64,000 nt of DNA from Saposhnikovia divaricata (taxonomy: Eukaryota; Streptophyta; Magnoliopsida; Apiales; Apiaceae). This document shows positions 33,356 through 44,178 of this stretch, in pieces (position 1 is the stretch's first letter; each line of letters starts with the position of its first letter). The DNA lies in NCBI GenBank assembly GCA_036435485.1, contig CM071595.1, forward strand, positions 105,206,580 through 105,270,579, written 5' to 3'. Under the pieces are notes generated by a model. The model saw nothing but the letters and a program-made list of their open reading frames with translations. It made no database searches and had not been told where the DNA came from. The position numbers and the translations under genes are program-made.

Positions 33356-35530
33356 TTAGCTAACTTTATCAGAGTTTACACTTGTAGAATTAACTCTAAC
33401 CCATTTCAGATTAGGTTTCAGTTCATAGTAATTATGATAAATAGCATGATAATTTCTGCAAGTATAAATAGAATGCCAAGTGCTTCCACAGTGTTTGCAT
33501 AAAGTCTGTGGCCTAGTTCTAACATTATCTTTCTTTACTTCAGACTTGGAAGGTAAAGAATTAATGTCTTTGTTCTTCCTGCAAAAACTAGCAAGATGGT
33601 TAGTGCTACCATAGTTATGACATGTCTTTCTTGGAGCTAAAGTAGCAAGCATTGGATAATTACCTTGAGTGATGCCTACTTTACCATTTCTGTTCTTTCT
33701 AGGCACTTTATGTTTCTTAACAGATTTTAACTCCTTAAGCTTATGCTTAAATTGTTTATCTGTCATTAAACCAATATTAACCTGTTCAACACTAGTTTTT
33801 ACTGGTTCTTTCTTAACAGCTTCTTTTCCACCTTCAAACCTAGGTTCACTTATTCCATTAACAAATGTTCCAAATTTCTTAGGTGGAAGAGGTGGTCTAA
33901 TCTTGAATGTATTCTGAAACCTAAGTTCATCTTCCTCAGAATAACCTAGACCTACAGTGTCAGATTGAAAAACTTCTTGAGTGTCTTTTCCTGAGTGAGC
34001 CCAAGTTTTAATAATGTGATTTGCCTTTTCCAATTCAGATTCTAGTTGTTTATACTTACTTAACAACTCTTGTTCAAGATAGACAGCATCATCTCTCTCC
34101 TTTTGAACTTGCTGCATGTTAGCAAGTTTCTCTTCTACAACCTTATTTCTCTCTTTTAGTTCAGAATTCTCAGTTTTGATTCTCTCATTCTATAAAGTCT
34201 GATCCCAATAACTGATATGCAAAACCTTAAGATATAATCTTAATTCAGTTATATCATCAGTATTATAAGCGTAGGTAGTTAGAGGTACCTTGTTTTCAGA
34301 ATCTTCAGCTTCATCAACAGTAGTAGCTATGAGAGCATAGTTCACATCCTCATCTGAGTCAGAGGTGTCTGCCCAATCTCTGCCTTTAGTGAAGAGTGCC
34401 TTCTTAGTTTTACCCTTCTTGCACTCAGGAGCATAATGACCCATCTCCTTACACTTGTAGCATTCAATCTCAGACTTGTCTCTTTTCCCAGATTTGGTAT
34501 CCTTTCTTTCAGATTTGCTGAAATTCTTCCTGTCAAACTTTGAATCATTCTTGGAGAATCTCTTCCCTTTCTTGAACTTTTTGAATCCCATCTTCTTGAA
34601 GGTCTTTACCATCAAGGCAGCCATTTGCATCATTTCCTCATCATCTTCAGAATCAGATGATCCATCTGTATTTGAGTCAACATCAGAGTTTGATGACTCA
34701 CTTTCAGAATGAATGACCAAAGATTTTCCTTTTGCCTTCTTCCTTGATGCTTCCTTCTTTGAGGGTCTTTCTTCAACTCTTAGAGCAACAGATTTTGACT
34801 TTCTGCCTGATCTTCTGCTTCTCTGTTCCATTTCTAGTTCATGAGTCTTGAGCAACCCATAGATCTCATCAATATCATTATCAGCCAGATCATAGTTGTC
34901 TCTAATAGTGGTTGTCTTAACATCCCACTTTTCAGGTAGAGAAAGAAGAAACTTGAGATTTGAATCTTCTAGATCATATTATTTGTTAACCAGTGACAGA
35001 TCATTAAGTAGCTTACAGAATCTGTCAAAGGTTTCTGTCATTGATTCTTCAGATTTAGCCTCAAAGTGTTCATACTCCTGTGTGAGTATGTTCCTTCTAT
35101 TCTTCTTGATTGCTGCAGTTCCCTGACATCTAACCTCTAGAGCATCCCAGATCTCTTTTGCAGTTTTACAATTGATCACTTAGTTAGACATAACATTATC
35201 CAATGAACTATGAAGCAGATGTCTAACCTTTGTATCCTTACCAATGGATGAAATGTCCTCAGGAGTCAAATCTTTCTTCTCATTTGGAATAGATTTAGCT
35301 TCCTGTCCAGCAGCAACAACAGATAATTTTGTAGGCTTATGAGCGCCTTCATAAATTCTGTCAAGATATTCTGGATCTGTAGCCTCCAGAAACATAGCCA
35401 TTTTCACCTTCCAGGTTGAGTATTCTGATGGCTTAAGAATAGGAACCCTGATTGTTTCATATCGACTCACAGTTGCAGGTTGAGCCTTCTCAGCACTAGA
35501 GCCTGATGTTGGAGGAGGAATTTCTGCCAT
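33356..35530 (-). pseudogene. Copia B gag with in-frame stops
   Basis: Begins at ATG 35530 (MAEIPPPTSG), 53 bp after the primer site. It remains in one frame to 33356 despite stops at 35180, 34979 and 34190. N-terminal gag core of the UBN2/DUF4219 type (EYSTWKVKMAMFLEA, then KEIWDALEVRCQG); a Ser/Asp-rich acidic region; zinc knuckle CYKCKEMGHYAPEC near 34440; a coiled-coil-like segment (34189-34000). Two further knuckle-like motifs follow near 33620 and 33490, CHNYGSTNHLASFC (second Cys replaced by Tyr) and CKHCGSTWHSIYTC. In intact elements it forms the virus-like particle. The first two stops are TAA where CAA would fit, consistent with C-to-T change. Confidence 0.85.
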
Positions 35531-35583
35531 TGATTATAGTTGTGTGTGTGTGGATCTTAAACTGTATTAAATTAACAGATCAA

Positions 35584-35595
35584 GCTCTGATACCA
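35584..35595 (-). other. Primer binding site of copia B (tRNA-iMet)
   Basis: Minus-strand TGGTATCAGAGC two bases inside the 5' LTR (LTR end CCTAACA, then AT). Confidence 0.95.
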
Positions 35596-35597
35596 AT

Positions 35598-36162
35598 TGT
35601 TAGGCCGAATACACACTTATAATCAACTAAGTATGAGAGAATAACAATAAGTTCTTTAAAAGCTTTAAAAACTGTTTGGAATTAACTTCTCTCTCAGTGA
35701 TGTAAAATATCACAGAGAGCTGCTTAGGTTACAATGAAAGATATTGTGTTACACGATCGATACCCTTCTAGGGTTAACCTAACTGTATTTATAAAGATAT
35801 ACAGCTACGTACAATCGATAATTGATTCGCCTATAAATCAGCTATACAAATGTTATCAATTATGATTGCTACACATCTCCTAAGTCAACTCAATCTCTTT
35901 AACAGCTATCCAATCTGTAAAGATATTGCTTCCATAATTATCTTGAATTAATCTTTAATCACTGTTGACTGGAGACGCGCTTCCTCCAGACAGAGTTTAA
36001 CTAAACTCTGTCGAGCTTCCATTGTCAGCGTATAGCAAACTCTGTCTAGCTTCCAACTGTCAGAGTTTAACTAAACTCTGACTGCTTCCTGTTTCAAGTT
36101 AAACTCTGTTTTTCCCTGTAAAACTTAAACATTGATATTAACCATATCAATTATATTTAACA
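35598..36162 (-). repeat. 5' LTR of copia B
   Basis: Partner of 24354-24918. Nine or so substitutions between the two, for example C/T in the ATACAC versus ATATAC word near the left end and T/C in ACATTGATA versus ACACTGATA near the right end. Palindromes at 35989-36012 and 36059-36082. Confidence 0.95.
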
Positions 36163-36295
36163 ATATCTATATATTTATGATGAATAATATTTATTAATTT
36201 ACGGTGTAATTTTTCAAAAATTATTTAAATAAAAAATTATATTTTAATTATGATGACTTCTCGGCATCGCCTTCGGCGATACCTCGACTTCTAAT
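36163..36295 (+). other. Helitron-like 3' terminus next to copia B
   Basis: Hairpin ATCGCC-TTC-GGCGAT (36266-36280) followed by ACCTCGACTT and CTAA (36291-36294), then T. This matches the hairpin plus CTRR rule. Copia B is inserted about 130 bp inside this end, so the sequence left of 24354 should belong to the same element. Confidence 0.5.
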
Positions 36296-37189
36296 AAATA
36301 TAATATTTAAACTTCTAAATTAAATTACAATTATAAATTAAAATTTAACTTCATCAATAATATCTAAATTTTTTGACTTTTTTTCTTATACTCGCTAATT
36401 TTACTTTTCATTAATAAATATTTAAAATTAATATTAAAACTTTATATTTATTATCGTCACACTTCAACAGTGATTTAAGCCCAGAATTTTAGATTTTAAT
36501 CATCAACTTGGCATTATATATATTAACACGTGTTAATAACTATGACCTTCCTCTATTTTAAATAATTTAAACTTGATATTGACATTATGAAAGGTCAAGT
36601 TGTAAAATCTTTTTCAAACTTAACAACACTAATCAAGATAAAGTGTAAGGGACATCCTTTGCAACTTACAAAATCATTCTGTTCAGTTCAAGGACTTTAC
36701 CCTTTTTTACATTCTCATGGTCTGAATAATTGTTTTACTTTAACCTCTTATTTTATAGTGAAAATAACAAATAATTTATAAAAGTGAAAATTTAAAAAGC
36801 AGTATAATACTACTGGCCTATCCTCTATCCTCTATTAGAGGTGACATCAATAACTATAACTAATTCAACAGGATTATACATAATAGAGAATATTGTAGCA
36901 ATACATCTCTCTTCTTTACCTCATGATATGGTGTACATATAAATTAAATATTGTGTATTGATATAACATGTATGCTTGCACATTTTTAATATTCAAAAGA
37001 GTAAAGGATGAGAAATCAAAATGCTCTCCATATTTCCAACTAAACAAAAGTAATTCTAACTAAACAAAGGTAAGCTTGTGCTTTTATGCTCTACATGAGA
37101 CATCATCAGCACATTTATATCTATCAGCAAAAACTCCAATCTTGTCAAGTCAAAGTGTTTCCTTATTTAATCCATTTTTTCTGTACCTC
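36296..37189. other. AT-rich intergenic DNA
   Basis: No gene, repeat boundary or regulatory site that I can support. Short frames here lack codon character. Confidence 0.5.
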
Positions 37190-40100
37190 CCACACCTGAA
37201 CTAAAATGGAAATACAAACAAATTCTACATTGCAATCTTATTCCTGTTAAGTAAAAAAAAACTCTAACACCAACAAAACCTTAAAAAACAAATAATTCAA
37301 AGATGAATATATAAATTGACTTATCTACTAAAATAGAGATATAGGCACACTTGGAAATATTAACTTTAAGATGACATGAAAAAATAAATAAGTAAGAAAG
37401 CTTATGATCTAAAATGGAGTCAGCAAGATGCTTCATAAACTTTGTTTTGATACTTACAAAACTTCTAAATTTACATATTAATGACTTCCAGATGTTCTTA
37501 TTGAAGGAATCTCCAACAAAAATTTATCACTTTTCTCTCAACAATTCAAACATATGACTTTCATCCATATTCCAACCTGTAAACCAAATTTTTAGAAATT
37601 GACATCAAGTTAAATCTCTTAACAAACAAAACTCATCTTTTAAAAAATAATAGTAACCAACCAAGTAAATACATACAATAATATGTAATAAAATCTTAGA
37701 ACAATATTGCTATGTCCTGATACATAGAATCTGCAAAAAACCTAACAATCTTAATAAATCTTTATTTACCAAAGTATCGAAAGCATAAATGACTAAGTGT
37801 AGTAATTGAGTAATTTACTGTGATTATGTCCCGTTAAAATTGTTAATCCCAATCTATGAGAGCTGAGAAAAGGAATGTACCACTTATAGGGGCAATGCAC
37901 AAAAAATTGTCGGAAGTGTTGGGTGGAGGCATAAATGAATAATAGAATAGAACTTTACCAAAATATAAATATAAGCAAAAAATAATGTTGAATTTCTATT
38001 TATCTTCAAACCACCCATAATCATCTTCTCTTCCCTGTAAAGTTAAAAGCACGTCATGGGGACTTTATCGTCTTCTATATATCCAAGTGTTTCAATGTAA
38101 ACATTTTATTAAAAAGTAGTTGTTCATTCTCTTAAAAATTAAATATAATCTAAATATGTAATCAGCTTTTTTATCACTTAAAAAATGCTCCATTAACTAA
38201 TTCTGAAAATACTCAATATGGTTCAAATGTAAACATATTTGATTAACATATAAATCTAAATGGAGAGAGATCAAAAGTGCGTGTGACAGAGATATTGGTC
38301 CTAATGTACTTACATACTTTTTAAGTATTATAATTTGCTCTATTTTTTAATATAAAAGATGCATTATAATTTCAGTTACAATCATCGATGGAATTGACAT
38401 ATACCTGTATCGAGTATGAACATGACATATGTCCCTAGGATATATTCCGATTTTATTAATTTTTACCTATCAATTGCTTGAAGATACCTCAAAATGTCTA
38501 CCTGGAATATATAAATAAAAAAATATCATTACTGAGTATAACAAACTAAATAAATCAAGACATGGAATCATAAAGAAGAAAAAATGAACCCCTCAACTCC
38601 TTTATTGTCAGCAAGATTTTCTAAAAATCATGACAAAAAGAGAAGAGTAGTGTAATGTATGAGAAGTTATTTGAATTTGAATTCTTCGCAAATGGGATAT
38701 CAACTTATCAAGTGAAGAGAATAGAACCGAATAGAACCTTCATTTGTTATCATGTTATTTATCTTGCAAAGCTTGTCCTGGGAACACTCCACCAGAAAAC
38801 TGAAGTAACTTACTCATTTATGTTATTGAAAATTTGATTGTGGGGAAGGGAAAATGTGTGAGCACCACTATTTCACTCTTTTTAATATATAATTATCATC
38901 ACGAAAACATTTAATTAGTTGATACATATCCTATATATCATAATAATGAGACATAACACGCCATTGTAGAAAAATAAACAAAACTTAGGGTTACGAATCC
39001 TAAATATAGTTAAGCCCTATCCTTGATTTTTTAGTCATCTGTCATTGATACTTTTCGGTGCATCACAGTGAAATGAATTTTTCTGGAAAATGAATATGTG
39101 ATAGTGCATAAACAATCAACCCTAACTATATATTGGCGCACAGATTTCGCAAGATAGACAACATGCACATATAACTGTGGTGGTGAAAAAAAGATTTACT
39201 AAAAATCGATTATAGCAAATACAATTGAAATAGTAAAAAACAATCATTAATGACCAAACTTCAGCAAATAGCATAGTAAAAGAGTTTACTTGTTATCCGG
39301 CGTAACATAGAGCATACAACCTGCAAACTTATATCGCAAAAGATTATGTGTTCTCTGAAATTCAAATAATAAAAACGTAACCAACCATAAATACAACAAA
39401 ACGCATAAAATATGATGAAAACTTGTTAGTTTAAAGAAAATACAAAATCATAAAATGATGAGTGCAAATATACCATTCTCCAACATCTTGCACACATGAT
39501 TAAGCCAGCTCTCTTTGTGCTAGTAAATTGGTATTTCGCCAATATGGACAAAACTGATTTGCTCCGTTAACTTCATCATGTCAACTTAATCCTATGTCAA
39601 GATATGATACGAATAAGGCAATCCTAAATTGTAAAAATAATATATTTCAAAATAATGCAGTACTATATTTTCCCCTCTTTCTGAAATTCAAAGCATCTTT
39701 TCCTCTTGAACATTTCAAAATCATGTAAGTTACCCAACATTAATCAAAAAGTAACAAACTAACATCGATAAAAGTAAAGTTCTATATATAAACATTGTGC
39801 CTAATTTGTCAGAAAAAAACACTACCACAACCTACCTAAACAAAAATCTATCTTCGAACATAGCATTTGTCATCTTTGAAAAGCTATTTTAAGACTTTAA
39901 TCATAAGAATCATTTTGCAAGATCCAAATCAAATCAGCTACAATATTATTCATACTTCCTTCAATCTAAACAATATTCTGCAAAAAATATAAATAACGGG
40001 AAAAGGCGTTATAACATAACACATACAATATACATGTAAAATATATCAACTAAATATAATAAAAAGTTCACTCGAAACTTTAATAAACATTTAATATACA

Positions 40101-40840
40101 AAAACATTTGGTAGAATAATATCATACCTTGCTCAATCTAAAAAATCTTCTGCAAAATAACATAAAATATGGGAAAATGCGATAATACATAACACATACA
40201 ATATACAAACTATTAGATGTAAAAAAAATGAACCAAAAATAATTAAGAGTTCTATCAGAACTTCGATCAAACACCTAGGCTACAAAAGTAATTAGGTAAA
40301 TGCACAACCAAATAACACAACCAAAATTTATAACACATAACCAAATTTAAGAGCAATAAAGTAAAAGAAACAAATCAAATTAGAGAACAATCCTAAAACA
40401 CATATACAAAGTTTTGGTAAACCCATAAACTCAGAAGTTATCATATATAATCTTAATTCCATTAATTCATGAAGAATTAAAGAGATAAAAGGGTTTAGAT
40501 ACCTGAAATAATTGAAGTCGTGTCCAATCTACAATCTTTAACCTATAATATAAAGAACAAATTAGAGAGTTAGAGTCCAAAGAAAAAGAAACGAAATCAA
40601 AAGAAATTGTCCAAAAGAGAAGAAGAAAGTAATGTGTGATAAGATATTGAATAAAAAGGAAGATTTGAATTTGAATAAGCAACTGAAGAAAGAATATGTG
40701 TGTATTTTGAGAATTTGGGGAAAGTATCAGCTTGTTTCAGAAGCTTCCCCTGTATTATCACAAAATTGTGTGGCTGTGATTAAGAGAACGTATAAGTCAA
40801 AACAGTTAAATGTCATTTCTATGTAAATACGGAAGAAAGG
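37190..40840 (-). other. Possible spliced non-coding transcription unit
   Basis: No ORF worth reporting, but on the minus strand many intron-exon-like signals recur. Examples: exon 40542-40503 (TTATAG before, GTATCTAA after); two 22-nt exon-like pieces at 40149-40128 (TTTGCAG before, GTATGAT after) and 39977-39956 (TTTGCAG before, GTATGAA after) that resemble each other; exon 38501-38467 (TTCCAG before, GTAAAA after); acceptors before 38034 (TTTACAG) and 37576 (TTTACAG). The right end (about 40840-40543) is pyrimidine-rich like a plant 5' UTR. A ~172-bp internal duplication around 39956-40300 explains the paired small exons. It may be a long non-coding RNA gene or a decayed captured gene. Confidence 0.35.
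39956..40300 (-). repeat. Diverged ~172-bp tandem duplication
   Basis: Two units share CTGCAAAA, GGGAAAA, GCG and ACATAACACATACAATATAC in the same order. Each carries a 22-nt exon-like piece on the minus strand with TTTAGATTGA or TTTTAGATTGA in it. Confidence 0.6.
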
Positions 40841-41066
40841 AAGGGGTATCTTGGTAAAATTATACTAAAAAACGCAACAGCTTATATATGATATAGATAG
40901 ATATTGTCTGGTTTTGGATTAGTTTTACTTTATTAGTTTTTATTTAAATGTGAAGAATACTGTGAAACGTGGGTGTATTTGTTTTGTTATATTCTTCATT
41001 TTGGGGTTTGGAAGGTTTTCTTGTCTTTAATATTGAATGTCAATTTATTTTCTTTTCTTGCTGTAG

Positions 41067-42936
41067 TTCTGGGCTTTTGAGTATTTGGATGTAAATCGTC
41101 CAAAGAAATATCTTTCCAAGGGCAAGCCGCTGGATCTGTCCAAAAGGTTATTGCACAAACGAGTCTCCACAGTTTATTGGTCCACATTTTATTGGTTCGC
41201 GCTGTCAATTGAACTTTGTTGAGGAGTCCCAGGTTGGTGATCAAAATCATTTTTCATCTAGCTTTTGACTTATATTATATTGCTTCTCTAATTTTACTTT
41301 CTATTTTTAGGTGACCTGGCAAACTTACTTTGCCAGTGCAGAATATGGGTCATATGCCGTGCAGAACGAGATTAATCTTGCGAAAGTGAGGATCCCATTT
41401 CAGAGCGTTGACACCTGGGAGTACTATCTCGGGGAGAGATCTATGCATAAATTAGGTTTCCCTCGTCGAGTGCCCAGTGATCCTCCAAAGAAGATGTATG
41501 GAATTACGAATGGGGTATTTGCTGGGACATCAGCTCAAATTCTCATCGAAGAGAATCAAGAATACACCTCGTGGTTTGCGGCTAATTCAATAGGAAAAAT
41601 CCTTGATGTTAACCGATTTCTTGGTGGACCTGACATTGCGGGAAAGGTCTTAGATCAGTGGAGGGTGGGTTCTTATATATATGAATTTGTTATCATATGT
41701 CTTGTTTAATTTATTCTTTTAGGCTTAATATCTTGTTTTTTTAGGCCAAGCACCTACCAGACTTGATCCCTATTGAGCAATCTCAATATGAGCGATTAAA
41801 AGAGGACCGCAATGCTCTTGAAGTGGAGTGTGCTAAGCTTCGAGAGGAGTTGGTAAAATTTTAGTCTTTCTTTGCATTTAATTCTATATTCTGCCCATCA
41901 AGTATATTTCCTAATATAGGATGGTCAAGAATAACTTTTTTTCACATTTCAGTCTCAAGCAAGAGGAGAAGAATCATGCCATGTTTAGGCATATCTCTGA
42001 ACAAGGTCAGTGATCTACTATATGTATTGATTGGTTCTGTTGCTTCCTCCACCATATGCTTTGATATAACTAGCTTTTCCTGGTTTCTAGTATTTCTGAG
42101 TCAGGCTTATATCGGGGCAACAACTGATACAAAATGGGTTAGGTCGGGTCCAAAAATTGTTCAAGAGATTCCACCCAAACATGCTCATTAACATCATCTA
42201 CTATGTTACATGAGCTTTGATGGCCTTGATTGTTTCTGAAAGATCATAATTACATGTTGGGGTGGCAGTAATGATCCAAATCCATTAAATTAAACCAACT
42301 GGGCCCATTTTTTATTAAATTGGATCAAACTAATATCACATATAGTAGTATGGTTTTGGGTCAGGTTAAAGTCACATAATTGCTCAAGTTCTTTGCGCCT
42401 GAATATGTGATACCTATATAATCTTTGACCTCTTTTAGCTCATTAATATACAGTTAACGTTATAGACTTAACACTACAGTCCCCATATACAATATAAATT
42501 TTAAGACGTAGAAAGAAAACCATAAATTTTGGAGATTTTAAATTTGTAGATATCAGAATTAAGAAATTTTTTTTGTCTAAGGTATGTAAGTGATATATAT
42601 GCTTCATGTTTAATTTATTTGTTTGTTTCTTTTGTCGAAACCCAAGACTTTGTTCTACGATGTGAGGATTTTGCATGCTTGTTTCTGCTTCATGTTACTT
42701 TATTTCAGAAACAATTAGTTACCGATTATGTGATTATTTGCATTAAATTACAAGCTAATATGCTTGATAAAATTACTGCAGGATAAGAATGTGAGTAAAT
42801 ACAACATCCAAATTCTATACATTTTAAATGTTATTTCAATGTAGGTACTGAAATTTGTTGGATTTTCGCACCGTTACTCAATATTGGTCAGAACTTGCCG
42901 GGCAGATCATATGGTGGGCTCTGTGCAGATGCTTAA
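41067..42936 (+). pseudogene. Plant mobile domain (PMD/aminotransferase-like) gene fragment
   Basis: Exon-like blocks with GT-AG borders: 41067-41232 (CTGTAG before, GTTGGT after), 41311-41664 (TTTTAG, GTGGGT), 41745-41852 (TTTTAG, GTAAAA), 41960-42005 (TCAAG, GTCAGT) and possibly 42845-42936, ending TAA. The second gives 118 codons: VTWQTYFASAEYG, IPFQSVDTWEYYLGERSMHKLGFPR. This resembles the C-terminal half of the plant mobile domain found in MAIN-like and transposon proteins. The later exons are Glu/Lys-rich and coiled-coil-like (YERLKEDRNALEVECAKLREEL). Exon 1 (FWAFEYLDVNRPKKYL) needs a frame change before its end to join exon 2, so the gene is probably broken. The N-terminal half is missing. 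It could be a fragment captured by a Helitron or Mutator-like element. Confidence 0.55.
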
Positions 42937-43644
42937 TGGGAAGATTGCCTGTAACATATATGCATCATATACTAGTAATATATCTATATCTTACCTGTAA
43001 ATATGAGTGTGCAATCTTACGTATCTTGTATCACAGGCAATTGTTTGAGTGTTTAAGCATCGGGTTGAGTTTCTCTCTGTAGAAATTGCTATTGTTTAGT
43101 ATTTTATGTGGTCAGAAATGTAATGTTGCAGCAAACTTATGACTGTATATTTTCTTTTATTATTACAAAGTTATGATGTACTATCTGATGTTGCAGCAAA
43201 GTTATGTTACAAACAAGAAAACTACAAAGTGTTAGGAGTGCCAAGAAAATGAACTTCTGGCAAGAAATTGTCATCAGCTAGAAAATGTTTGTTTTCTAAT
43301 CTTCCTATTTTCTTTACGTTATTATCGACTAATACATCTTCTCCTGCTAAAAATAAACATCCATGGGAAAGGAAGAAAAGAAATGGCAGTTGATGTTACA
43401 TCTACTCTTACGTTAGCACTCCATTTTTAATATATACTAAATGAAATCGGAGAATTGGGAAAGGGCGGCCCGCCATGATCAGTGTTCTTAATCAGGTTCA
43501 AAGACATCTCGCATTACATCTATCTGTATTTATATAGCCTGTGATATATGTATGTGTGTCTTAAGTATAAATTAATGGTGATTAGGGTTCGGGAAGTTCA
43601 TTTAATTATTATTTTTACATTCTGGTGCTTATATATAGAGATTG

Positions 43645-43768
43645 CATAACCTCGTTAAATGAATAATTTATTATGGTCATACTTTTTAACCTTGATAAAT
43701 GAATACTATCCATAAATGAGTAAAATTTTATGGTCCAGTGATATTCATTTATCGAGGTTCAACTGTAG
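43645..43768. repeat. MITE-like inverted repeat
   Basis: Arms AACCTCGTTAAATGAAT (43648-43664) and ATTCATTTATCGAGGTT (43743-43759) are complementary except for one mismatch. Inside are further AACCTTGATAAATGAATA-type words. Short elements with 'AACCTCGATAAAT' ends are common in dicots. No transposase. Confidence 0.5.
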
Positions 43769-44018
43769 ATGCAAATATATGTTGTGAATTTAATGATACT
43801 TAGCGCTATACTGGGGTTTTTTATAGTTGTGTTTGAGCACAGCTGTAGATACAAAAATGAAATCGATGATAATTAGGGTTTTGCAGAGGCGTCTACTTGG
43901 CGCTACACTGATGGCTATTCTTACAGGAACTGTTGTGTTTAAGCACCGGAGACGTATTAATTCCCCCGGATCATTTTATAACCTCCGGCAATAATAATTA
44001 AAAGAAATTACACATCTA

Positions 44019-44085
44019 TAAGACACATAACAATGCACGTAATGTACTTTTGTAAGACACATAACAAAGCATGTAGTGTACTTTT
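44019..44085. repeat. 34-bp tandem duplication
   Basis: TAAGACACATAACAA followed by TGCACGTAATGTAC or AGCATGTAGTGTAC, twice in a row. Confidence 0.7.
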
Positions 44086-44178
44086 TCTTACATAGATAAA
44101 ATAAATCAAGTTTTAAAATGAGTAACAGTACATATTAAGATCGTTTAAAACAAATTACGAAGCACATAGCATACATAT

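Larger units (their letters stand above)
24354..36162 (-). mobile_element. Copia B: complete but decayed SIRE-type Ty1/copia element
   Basis: 11.8 kb on the minus strand. LTRs of 565 bp each, 24354-24918 and 35598-36162, begin TGTTAGGCC and end TTTAACA on the plus strand. The target duplication ATATC (24349-24353 and 36163-36167) is exact. A tRNA-iMet primer site lies at 35584-35595 and a polypurine tract at 24919-24932. Order in sense: gag with three knuckle-like motifs, protease, integrase, RT/RNase H, spacer, long third ORF. The three-part gag knuckle layout and the large ORF after pol fit SIRE/Maximus. I count about nine LTR differences in 565 bp (1.6%), so it is older than either Tekay copy. 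Confidence 0.95.
42937..44178. other. Intergenic DNA with MITE-like repeat and short duplication
   Basis: No gene supported. It contains the inverted repeat at 43645-43768 and the 34-bp tandem duplication at 44019-44085, and ends in CATAT (44174-44178), the Tekay-2 target duplication. Confidence 0.5.

Noticed and set aside
36587..36781. A 64-codon plus frame, and another at 38655-38837.
   Set aside because: AT-rich, no domain, no promoter or splice context; expected by chance.
39956..40300. Possible CRISPR-like or satellite array.
   Set aside because: Only two diverged units; no regular spacer and a plant context.
40996..41250. Minus-strand 84-codon frame.
   Set aside because: Shadow of the plus-strand mobile-domain exon 41067-41232.
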